Shown here one piece after another: positions 1 to 5,418 of a stretch of 5,893 bases of DNA. Both the position numbers and the translations under genes were made by a program. Origin of the DNA: Xanthobacteraceae bacterium. GTDB lineage: Bacteria; Pseudomonadota; Alphaproteobacteria; Rhizobiales; Xanthobacteraceae. Below the pieces are notes generated by a model. The model made no database searches and was not told where the DNA came from. It saw only the letters and a program-made list of their open reading frames with translations. Position 1 is the first letter of the stretch. Each line of letters starts with the position of its first letter. The stretch spans positions 1 through 5,893 of the forward strand of contig JASHVC010000314.1 of NCBI GenBank assembly GCA_030039655.1. The letters run 5' to 3'.

Positions 1-156
1 CGTGGTTTTGCCCATGCCGTTGCGGCCCATGAGCGAGACCATTTCACCGGGCGCGATCTTGAACGAGATGTCAAACAGCACGCGGCTCAAGCCATAGCTT
101 GTCCCGATGCCGGACACTTCTAGCAGCGTTGCATCAGCAAGCGTCGTATCAGACAT
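1..156 (-). CDS. livF: LivF-type ABC transporter ATPase, N-terminal fragment (cut by window edge)
   Basis: This is the second nucleotide-binding subunit of a branched-chain amino acid/HAAT-type ABC importer. It works on the cytoplasmic face, pairs with the LivG subunit and hydrolyses ATP to drive uptake. Only 52 codons are visible. They start MSDTTLADATLLEVSGIGTS, continue into a typical first beta-sheet region, and end in Walker A as GRNGMGKTT at residues 44-52. Met in place of the usual Ala in GxGKT is, from memory, common in LivF proteins. The ATG at 156-154 overlaps the livG stop by 8 bases (ATGTCTGA), which points to translational coupling. A purine-rich AGGAAG lies upstream at slightly long spacing. 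The Q-loop, signature and Walker B lie outside the window, so integrity cannot be judged. The LivF rather than LivG assignment rests on gene order and the Walker A context. Confidence 0.9.
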   Translation of the reverse strand, partial: MSDTTLADATLLEVSGIGTSYGLSRVLFDISFKIAPGEMVSLMGRNGMGKTT

Positions 157-913
157 GGACGCGCGCTTCCTGTTCGCCCAGATAGGCTTCGCGCACCGCG
201 GGGTCGTTCCGCACCGCCGTCGGATCGCCGGACGCAATGACGCGGCCGTACACCAACACGGTGATGCGGTCCGCCAGCGCGAACACGGCCTCCATGTCGT
301 GTTCGATCAAGAGGATGGTGACGGTGCCCTTGAGCTTGCGCAGCATATCGACCATGCGGCTCGATTCCTCCGGCCCCATGCCGGCCATAGGTTCGTCAAG
401 GAGGAGAAGCTGCGGTTTGGTGGCGAGCGCTATGGCGATTTCAAGCTGACGCTGCTCACCGTGGCTGAGCTTGTCGATTTGAACGCGCCCGCGCTCCTGA
501 AGCCCGACGCTAGTCAGCGCGTCGCGCGCCGGCCCGCGCAAGGCATTGTCGCGCCGGGCGCTGTTCCAGAACTGGAACGAATGGCCGGCATGCGCCTGCA
601 CGGCGAGCGCAACGTTATCAAGCGCGCTGAAGCCGTTGAACAGCGAGGTGATCTGGAACGAGCGGGCGATGCCGAGGAGGCTGCGGCTATGGACGGATAG
701 GGCGGTGATGTCGCTGCCGTCGAACCAGATGCTGCCGCCCTGCGGGGCAATCTCACCAGCGAGGAGCCCGATCAACGTGGTCTTGCCGGCACCGTTGGGG
801 CCGATGATGGCGTGAAATTCACCGCGGGGAAGATCGAGTGTGATGCTGTCGGATGCCACCACGCCGCCGAAGCGCTTGGTCAAGCCTTCGATCTTGAGCA
901 GCGGCTCACTCAT
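149..913 (-). CDS. livG: LivG-type ABC transporter ATP-binding protein
   Basis: This is a complete ATPase subunit of a HAAT-family importer, 254 residues from the chosen start and close to the usual 250-260. Visible motifs in order are Walker A GPNGAGKTT (38-46), Q-loop Gln in RSFQ (87), signature LSHGEQ (149-154), Walker B LLLLDEP (169-175) and the switch His in IEHD (205). The C-terminal VYGRVIASGDPTAVRND followed by AYLGE is typical of the LivG/LivF branch. The signature has His where LSGGQ has the first Gly, which is common in this family. I chose the ATG at 913 (MSEPLLKIEG). The frame stays open to a GTG at 949, but that would add 12 residues unlike the family N-terminus and overlap livM by 44 bases. 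From 913 the overlap with the livM stop is 8 bases (ATGAGTGA), and the next gene shows the same overlap length. All catalytic motifs are intact. The substrate is set by the binding protein and permeases, not by this subunit. Confidence 0.95.
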   Translation of the reverse strand: MSEPLLKIEGLTKRFGGVVASDSITLDLPRGEFHAIIGPNGAGKTTLIGLLAGEIAPQGGSIWFDGSDITALSVHSRSLLGIARSFQITSLFNGFSALDNVALAVQAHAGHSFQFWNSARRDNALRGPARDALTSVGLQERGRVQIDKLSHGEQRQLEIAIALATKPQLLLLDEPMAGMGPEESSRMVDMLRKLKGTVTILLIEHDMEAVFALADRITVLVYGRVIASGDPTAVRNDPAVREAYLGEQEARVHV

Positions 914-1913
914 GACGCCATCCCAAGAACAGGCTTTCGATACCGCCACGCAGGTAGATGGCGACCAGGAGCAGGGCGGGGCCGATGAACAGGCCGTGAT
1001 ATTCGGCGATCCGCAGGTCGGGTATTTGCGCGATACGCGACAGGGCTTCTTCGAGGAGGAGGTATGTGACTGTGCCGATCAGCGGACCGAACGGCGTGCC
1101 GAGACCGCCCAGCACCACGAGGACCATGAGGTCGCCGGACCGCGTCCAGAACATGGTCGCCGGGCTGATGAAGTTGGTGTTGTTGGCAAGGAGCGCGCCA
1201 GCTAATCCGCACAGCGCGCCGGCAATAACGAAGCAGGTAAGCTTGTAGCGAAATGTTGGGAATCCGATCGCGCGCATGCGCCGGTCGTTGGAACGGCTGC
1301 CCTGGATGACCAGGCCAAAGCGCGAATTGACCAGACGGGAGACCAGATAAATGCTTCCGACGAGTAAGGCGAAACACAGATAGTAGAATAGCGTTTTGTT
1401 GTTTAGGTCGACGAAGCCGCCGAACTGGCTGCGCTGGCGGATGGTCAAGCCGTCGTCGCCGCCGTAGCGTTCGAGCCCGATGGCGACGTAGTAGATCATC
1501 TGCGCGAACGCGAGCGTGATCATGATGAAATAAACGCCGCGCGTGCGCAGGCTCAGCGCGCCGATGGCGAGCGCGAACAGCGCCGACACCGCGATGGCGA
1601 CCGGCCATTGGACGAAGCCCGAGGCGATGCCCTCTTTCCACAGAATGCCGACCGCATAGCCGCCGATGCCGAGATAGGCGGCATGGCCGAAACTCACCAT
1701 GCCGCCATAGCCCATAATCAGATTAAGACTGACCGCGGCCAGCGCCAGGATCAGGACGCGTGTGAACAAGGTCAGGGCGTAGATGTTGCCGGTCAGCGCT
1801 GCATAAATCGGCACCGCGGCGAGCAGGGTCAACAGCGCCGCCGCCACCGTCGTGCCTGGATCGAGCCGCGAAGCGGGAAAATAGAGGCGAAGAGTATCGC
1901 GCCAGGCTTTCAT
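906..1913 (-). CDS. livM: LivM-type ABC transporter permease
   Basis: This is an integral inner-membrane permease of a HAAT-type importer, which forms the translocation pore with LivH. It has 335 residues, with a short basic N-terminus (MKAWRDTLRL) followed by many hydrophobic segments. Family hallmarks are NLIMGYGGMVSFGHAAYLGI at about 64-83 and the cytoplasmic coupling segment GSRSNDRRMRAIGFPTFRYK at about 205-224, where the ATPases dock. The late segment LMVLVVLGGLGTPFGPLIGT (262-281) and the terminal GGIESLF are also typical. There is no fused ATPase domain, which some LivM homologues carry. The ATG at 1913 overlaps the livH stop by 4 bases (ATGA), a classic termination-reinitiation junction, and only a weak GGCGAG-like ribosome site precedes it. 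The protein could carry branched-chain amino acids, amides, urea or aromatic acids, since family membership does not fix the substrate. The neighbouring dioxygenase and decarboxylase-like genes favour an aromatic acid. Confidence 0.95.
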   Translation of the reverse strand: MKAWRDTLRLYFPASRLDPGTTVAAALLTLLAAVPIYAALTGNIYALTLFTRVLILALAAVSLNLIMGYGGMVSFGHAAYLGIGGYAVGILWKEGIASGFVQWPVAIAVSALFALAIGALSLRTRGVYFIMITLAFAQMIYYVAIGLERYGGDDGLTIRQRSQFGGFVDLNNKTLFYYLCFALLVGSIYLVSRLVNSRFGLVIQGSRSNDRRMRAIGFPTFRYKLTCFVIAGALCGLAGALLANNTNFISPATMFWTRSGDLMVLVVLGGLGTPFGPLIGTVTYLLLEEALSRIAQIPDLRIAEYHGLFIGPALLLVAIYLRGGIESLFLGWRHE

Positions 1914-2827
1914 TTGCTCGCCGCCGGGAACAGACCTTCCGGCCGAAACACCAGGATCGCCGCCATCAACATGTAGATCGACATAGAAGACAGTGAGGGT
2001 GCCAGCGTTATGGCGGCGTTAGTGCTGAGCACCGAGCGCAGGATGTCGGGCAAGAAGACTCGGCCGATCGTGTCGATGAGGCCGACGATGATCGCAGCGA
2101 CAAATGCGCCGCGGATCGAGCCGATGCCGCCGATGATGATCACCACGAAGGCGAGAATCAAAATATTTTCGCCCATGCCGATCTGGACGGTGAGGATAGG
2201 GGCCTGCATCAAGCCAGCGAGGCCGGCAAGCGCGGCGCCAAAGCCAAACACCAGCGTGTAGAGAAGTTTGATGTTGACGCCGAGCGCTCCGACCATTTCG
2301 CGGTTGGATGCGCCGGCGCGGATCAGCATACCAAGCCGCGTGCGCATCACCACGACGTAGAGCAAGGCGGCGACCGCCAAGGTGACGGCGATAATGACCA
2401 AGCGATAGAGCGGGTAATACACGCCGGGCAGGATCTGCACGGCGGTCAGCATCTCGCTGGGCAGCGACAACGTCATGCCGGCCGGACCCCAGATCAGCCG
2501 CACCAGATCGTTGAAGAAGATGAGAAGGCCAAACGTGCCGAGCACGTGGTCGAGATGATTGCGACCGTACAGCGGCCTAATCGCAATGATCTCCAGCACA
2601 ACGCCGGAAACGAACGTGGCAATAAGCGCAAAAATGGCGCCAAGCACGAAGCTGCCGGTCGCTTCGGCGAGTGTCGCGGCGAAATAGGCGCCGAGCATGT
2701 AAAGCGAGCCATGGGCCAGATTGACCAGATCCATGATGCCGAAGATCAGCGTCAGGCCCGCGGCTAGCAGAAAAAGCAGCATCCCGAGCTGCACGCCGTT
2801 GAGGCATTGCTCGATGAAATACAACAC
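1910..2827 (-). CDS. livH: LivH-type ABC transporter permease
   Basis: This is the second inner-membrane pore subunit, 305 residues long, a little over the usual 290-300. The N-terminus FIEQCLNGVQLGMLLFLLAA leads into the family signature FGIMDLVNLAHGSLYMLGAY (29-48). The cytoplasmic coupling segment is RAGASNREMVGALGVN (170-185), followed by further membrane spans and the C-terminal RPEGLFPA seen in most LivH proteins. The start is a GTG at 2827-2825. It is supported by GAGG exactly 7 bases upstream (2838-2835) and by the position of the first membrane segment. That GAGG is part of an intergenic palindrome, so translation may be damped by RNA folding. The gene is separated from the binding-protein gene by 177 bases but overlaps livM by 4. 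This suggests the permease/ATPase block is expressed as one unit, at a level different from the binding protein. Confidence 0.94.
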   Translation of the reverse strand: MLYFIEQCLNGVQLGMLLFLLAAGLTLIFGIMDLVNLAHGSLYMLGAYFAATLAEATGSFVLGAIFALIATFVSGVVLEIIAIRPLYGRNHLDHVLGTFGLLIFFNDLVRLIWGPAGMTLSLPSEMLTAVQILPGVYYPLYRLVIIAVTLAVAALLYVVVMRTRLGMLIRAGASNREMVGALGVNIKLLYTLVFGFGAALAGLAGLMQAPILTVQIGMGENILILAFVVIIIGGIGSIRGAFVAAIIVGLIDTIGRVFLPDILRSVLSTNAAITLAPSLSSMSIYMLMAAILVFRPEGLFPAASK

Positions 2828-2834
2828 CCTACTG

Positions 2835-2838
2835 CCTC
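2835..2838 (-). promoter_or_regulatory. livH ribosome binding site inside a palindrome arm
   Basis: On the minus strand GAGG lies 7 bases before the GTG start of livH and is the only well-spaced Shine-Dalgarno match there. The same four bases form the outer end of the palindrome spanning 2835-2916. They can pair locally with CCTC (complement of 2844-2847) or distantly with the CCTC at the far end (complement of 2913-2916). Both pairings would hide the site from the ribosome. The sequence and spacing are seen directly; the occlusion is inferred. Confidence 0.55.
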
Positions 2839-2916
2839 GCCTTGAGGTGCTCGGCGCTATAGCAGGCGCAATTTGCGTGCGCTTGGCTGCGCTGCGTCGA
2901 GCCTCGAAGGGTGAGG
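2835..2916. repeat. Imperfect inverted repeat with 19-base arms, REP/BIME-like
   Basis: The left arm CCTCGCCTTGAGGTGCTCG (2835-2853) is matched by the right arm CGAGCCTCGAAGGGTGAGG (2898-2916), which is its reverse complement apart from one substitution and a few short indels. The 44-base interior holds a small perfect odd palindrome CGCAATTTGCG. Each arm is itself a mini-palindrome of the form CCTC-N(5-7)-GAGG. A third such unit occurs at 2969-2981, so the gap contains a repeated module rather than one isolated hairpin. From memory, palindromes with CCTCATCC-type ends and GAGG cores are frequent between genes in Bradyrhizobium and Rhodopseudomonas, but I cannot count copies here. The proposed role is mRNA processing or stability and damping of livH. 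Confidence 0.6.
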
Positions 2917-2938
2917 CCCCAGCGTTTTAGCCGCGGAC

Positions 2939-2981
2939 TTCGAGGCCTGCGCCACACTGGCGCGGGCACCTCGGGATGAGG
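2939..2981. repeat. Strong stem-loop palindrome downstream of the binding-protein gene
   Basis: The core is GCGCCA-CAC-TGGCGC with a 3-base loop (2955-2957). It extends outward to nine pairs, one of them G-U in RNA, then a 2-base bulge and five more pairs, covering 2939-2975. The outer right end carries CCTCGGGATGAGG (2969-2981), the same CCTC-N5-GAGG unit found in the palindrome at 2835-2916. No T-run follows on the minus strand, so it is not a textbook intrinsic terminator. Its position about 25-65 bases after the binding-protein stop fits a 3'-end stabiliser of that mRNA, like the REP elements between malE and malF in E. coli. That role is inferred. Confidence 0.6.
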
Positions 2982-3004
2982 ACGCCGGGTTATTGCTTCA
3001 ATGC

Positions 3005-4192
3005 TTATTTCATCGGGCATTGAGCGTGATATGCGTCCTGGTCATCTTTGACGATGGTCGAGAGGGTATGGAGCGAGTAGCTGCCGTCGTCGTCCTTTCG
3101 CGCCTCTTCCAGGTAGAAATTCTGGATCGGCAGATGGTTGTTGCCGAACTTGAAGTTACCCTTGACCGACTTGAAGTCGGCCTTTTCCATCTCCTTGCGC
3201 ATCCCTTCTTTGTTTGTCAGATCGCCTTTGACCGCGGTGACCGCGCTATTGATCAGCGCGACCGAGTCGTAGGTGTCGGCGCCATAGAACGACGGTATGG
3301 TCTTGTATTTCGCTTTGAAGTCGGCGACGAACTTCTTGTTGGTGTCGTTGGGCAGATCGCTGACCCACATCATCGCGCTGGGATTGCCAACCGCGAGATC
3401 CTTAAGCCGCGGCAAGGACAAGTCGTCGATGGTGAAGCCGGAATAGAGCGGAACCTGCCCCTTCAAGCCTGATTGTGCGTATTGCGTCACGAACTGAATG
3501 CCGGGACCGCCGGGGTAGAACACGTACAAAGCGTCGGGCTTTGCCGCGCGCACCTTGGAGAGTTCGGCGGAGAAATCGAGCTGGGTAGGCCAGGGCGGCA
3601 GTTCCTCGCCGACTACCTGACCTTTGAACGTCGACTTGAAGCCCGTGATCATATCCTTGCCGGCCGTGTAATTCGGCGCGATCAGGAACACGGTCTTGAT
3701 GCCCTTCTCATTCATGTAAGTGCCGACTGCCGCAGGCACTTGGTCGTTCTGGAATGAGGTCGAAAAGACGTAGGGCGAACATTGGTTGCCGGCGACCTGG
3801 GAAGCGCCCGCATTGGTGATGACCGTCATGGTCTTCGAATCGACCAGTGGCTTGAGTGAGGCCAGGAGCACGTTCGACCAGATATAGCCGACGACGAAAT
3901 CGACGTGATCCGACTCGATCAGCTTCTGCGTCTTCTGCACGCCGACTTCGGGCTTGACTTCGTCATCCTCGTAAATCACCTCGACCGGGAGGCCGCCGAG
4001 TTTGCGGCCGACATGATCGAGCCCGAGTTCAAAGGCGTTGCGCATGTCATTGCCAATAGCCGCAACCGGGCCGCTAAACGACGAGACGAAGCCGATCTTG
4101 ATGGTCTTCTCCTGCGGCCACGCCTGCTGAACACCCGCCGCTCCGGCGGCAATCGCGAGCGCGGCTGTCCCCATAATCCATGGTTTGTTCAT
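3005..4192 (-). CDS. LivK-type periplasmic substrate-binding protein of the ABC importer
   Basis: This is the solute receptor of the transporter encoded downstream, a type I periplasmic binding protein of the leucine/amide/aromatic-acid group, 395 residues long. A signal peptide is visible, with a basic start (MNKPWIM) and an Ala/Gly-rich hydrophobic stretch to about residue 20. Cleavage is likely between residues 18 and 27. There is no lipobox Cys, so the protein should be soluble in the periplasm. The mature part begins KTIKIGFVSSFSGPVAAIGN, the family's first strand and ligand-loop region, and continues with YEDDEVKPEVGVQKTQKLI and FVVGYIWSN. Lobe 2 contains SFYGADTYDSVALINSAV. Exactly two cysteines remain, C138 and C392, which may form a disulfide. 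The ATG at 4192 has AGAGGG 9 bases upstream. A plausible own promoter precedes it and palindromes follow it, consistent with high-level expression. The ligand is not readable from sequence. The neighbouring catabolic genes suggest an aromatic carboxylate over a branched-chain amino acid. Confidence 0.93.
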   Translation of the reverse strand: MNKPWIMGTAALAIAAGAAGVQQAWPQEKTIKIGFVSSFSGPVAAIGNDMRNAFELGLDHVGRKLGGLPVEVIYEDDEVKPEVGVQKTQKLIESDHVDFVVGYIWSNVLLASLKPLVDSKTMTVITNAGASQVAGNQCSPYVFSTSFQNDQVPAAVGTYMNEKGIKTVFLIAPNYTAGKDMITGFKSTFKGQVVGEELPPWPTQLDFSAELSKVRAAKPDALYVFYPGGPGIQFVTQYAQSGLKGQVPLYSGFTIDDLSLPRLKDLAVGNPSAMMWVSDLPNDTNKKFVADFKAKYKTIPSFYGADTYDSVALINSAVTAVKGDLTNKEGMRKEMEKADFKSVKGNFKFGNNHLPIQNFYLEEARKDDDGSYSLHTLSTIVKDDQDAYHAQCPMK

Positions 4193-4201
4193 CGCGGTAA
4201 T

Positions 4202-4207
4202 CCCTCT
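4202..4207 (-). promoter_or_regulatory. Strong ribosome binding site of the binding-protein gene
   Basis: On the minus strand AGAGGG precedes the ATG at 4192 with 9 bases between. It is better placed and more complete than the ribosome sites of the other genes here, and it fixes the start that gives an intact signal peptide. Confidence 0.7.
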
Positions 4208-4255
4208 GTTTTGGCTAGTTCAACGCCGGTCCGGAACCGCACCGATTCAAGGCTA

Positions 4256-4284
4256 TTTGTAGAAAGCGGCGTCCCTTTGTGCAA
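4256..4284 (-). promoter_or_regulatory. Candidate sigma70-type promoter for the binding protein and transporter genes
   Basis: On the minus strand TTGCAC (4284-4279) and TACAAA (4261-4256) are separated by exactly 17 bases. The -35 keeps the TTG core and the -10 matches four of six consensus positions. The -10 lies about 63 bases before the ATG at 4192, leaving a leader of ordinary length. The 173-base gap (4193-4365) is otherwise free of coding signal. The match is moderate and alphaproteobacterial promoters are loose, so this is a candidate only. Read-through from the upstream decarboxylase-like gene is also possible because I see no terminator between them. Confidence 0.4.
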
Positions 4285-4299
4285 CACCGATTGCGTTGC
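4281..4299. promoter_or_regulatory. Imperfect 19-base palindrome overlapping the -35, possible operator
   Basis: GCAAC and GTTGC flank a 9-base centre, and one further C-G pair at positions 7 and 13 extends the symmetry. It overlaps four bases of the candidate -35 box, where a repressor would block RNA polymerase. Five-base half-sites with a 9-base gap would suit a dimeric helix-turn-helix regulator, but no regulator gene is in the window and the family cannot be named. Chance occurrence is quite possible. Confidence 0.25.
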
Positions 4300-4365
4300 T
4301 AGCGGGCTGTGTTGGCGCCGCAGGTGCTCGGAAACGCGAGTCCCTAGACCTTAGTCGCAGGCGCC

Positions 4366-5352
4366 CTAATCTTCTCCGGTCGCGTGCAGATATTCGGTGA
4401 GACCGGGGGCAATGTTAGGGACGAAAAGCTCCTCGACGCTCATCTTACGCCGCGTGAGCTTTTGCTCCTCCAGGTGGCGGACGAGCGCGTCGAGTGTCGG
4501 CCGGCTGCCCTCGATGGAATAATCCCAGATTTCCGGACCGAAAATTTTACGCGTGGCTTCGAGTTCGTCGATCACCCACGGCAAGCTGACGGTGAGCGCA
4601 TCTGTGTCGTTCATCCAATAGTAGGCGATGTCGCGCGCCCGGGAGAAGGCGCGGTAAAAGCTGATGGCGAGCCACGGATTTTCATCGTAGAGCACTTTCT
4701 TCAACACGAAGGTGTGCATGATCGGAAAGATGCGCGTGCGCTCGTAGTATTCGCGCTCGACCTTGCGCGGATCGCTGAACAGCCGCCGTACCGTGGTGCC
4801 GAGCGTCTTGGGAATCATCACCGAGGCGAGCGCATCGATCTCGCCACGTTCGAGCATCGCCTCGAGCGTCGTATCGGGCCGCATGAACTCGCAATGAATG
4901 CCTTCCGGCGGCTTAATGGTGCGCACCGGCCGGCCGATGACCCAGTTGATGTCTTCAGGCCGCACGCCGTAATCGCTCATGAGAAAACCGCGCACCCACA
5001 CGGCCGCCGTCATCTGATAGTCAGCGACGCCGACGCGCTTGCCCTTGAGGTCCTGCGGCTTCTCGATCTTGCTGTCGGCGCGCAAGTACACCGCCGAATG
5101 GCGAAACACGCGCGACGGAAAGACCGGAATGGCAATGAACCGCGTGTCGCCCTCCGAACGCAGGATCGTGTAGGACGACAGCGACATTTCCGAGCAGTCA
5201 AATTCATTGTGATTGAGCATGCGCCAGAACGTTTCGCCGGGGCGCAGCGGAATGAAGGTCAGATCGACGCCTTCGGGCGCGACGCGGCTATCGATCAGCG
5301 GCTGAGTGCGGTCATAGCGGCCGCAGGCGAGGGTGAGTTTCAGGTTGGGCAT
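4366..5352 (-). CDS. 4,5-dihydroxyphthalate decarboxylase-like protein (Pht5-related, periplasmic-binding-protein fold)
   Basis: The 328-residue protein matches, from memory, the family typified by Pht5 (4,5-dihydroxyphthalate decarboxylase of Pseudomonas, which converts its substrate to protocatechuate) and its many uncharacterised relatives. Recognisable blocks are LACGRYDRTQPL (8-19), FDCSEMSLSSY (51-61), PVFPSRVFRHSAVY (76-89), DLKGKRVGVADYQM (101-114) and TAAVWVRG (115-122). The length is close to that of Pht5. The fold is that of type II periplasmic binding proteins, but there is no signal peptide or lipobox, so the protein should be cytoplasmic and more likely an enzyme than a solute receptor. 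The ATG at 5352 gives the family-typical N-terminus, although the ribosome site before it is weak. It lies 66 bases after a ring-hydroxylating dioxygenase subunit gene and 173 bases before an aromatic-type importer. That context supports a step in aromatic-acid breakdown. The actual substrate, and whether it decarboxylates at all, are not established by the sequence. Confidence 0.8.
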   Translation of the reverse strand: MPNLKLTLACGRYDRTQPLIDSRVAPEGVDLTFIPLRPGETFWRMLNHNEFDCSEMSLSSYTILRSEGDTRFIAIPVFPSRVFRHSAVYLRADSKIEKPQDLKGKRVGVADYQMTAAVWVRGFLMSDYGVRPEDINWVIGRPVRTIKPPEGIHCEFMRPDTTLEAMLERGEIDALASVMIPKTLGTTVRRLFSDPRKVEREYYERTRIFPIMHTFVLKKVLYDENPWLAISFYRAFSRARDIAYYWMNDTDALTVSLPWVIDELEATRKIFGPEIWDYSIEGSRPTLDALVRHLEEQKLTRRKMSVEELFVPNIAPGLTEYLHATGED

Positions 5353-5367
5353 TGGTTCTCGTTTGCT

Positions 5368-5390
5368 CCCTGCCTGCTTGCCGGGAAGGG
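5368..5390. repeat. Short imperfect stem-loop between the dioxygenase and decarboxylase-like genes
   Basis: CCCT-G-CC and GG-A-AGGG can pair as a six-pair stem with one mismatch around a 9-base loop. On the minus strand it is flanked by a run of seven Cs (5393-5399). It sits in the 66-base gap that also has to supply the ribosome site of the downstream gene. It resembles a decayed copy of the CCCTCCCC/GGGGAGGG palindromes scattered in many alphaproteobacterial genomes, an impression from memory. There is no T-run, so a terminator is unlikely. Confidence 0.3.
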
Positions 5391-5418
5391 TTGGGGGGGA
5401 AGTGCGAAGAGGGTAAAG

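Noticed and set aside
107..700. Plus-strand open frame of 197 codons
   Set aside because: It is antisense to livG, which has every ATPase motif intact. The translation (runs of R, H, A, D, E) is typical of a shadow frame.
914..949. Upstream GTG start for livG
   Set aside because: It would add 12 residues without family similarity and give a 44-base overlap with livM. The ATG at 913 gives the usual LivG N-terminus and the same 8-base overlap seen at the next junction.
2829..3020. Minus-strand 63-codon frame across the gap between binding protein and livH
   Set aside because: It starts inside the binding-protein C-terminus and runs through the palindromes. Its peptide (RPHPEVPAPVWRRPRSPRLK and so on) is simply the translated repeat, and the region is better explained as structured non-coding DNA.
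4300..4365. Possible terminator after the decarboxylase-like gene
   Set aside because: The best pairing (CTCG/CGAG at 4327-4340) has only four base pairs, and no T-run follows on the minus strand. I therefore cannot claim that transcription stops before the binding-protein promoter.
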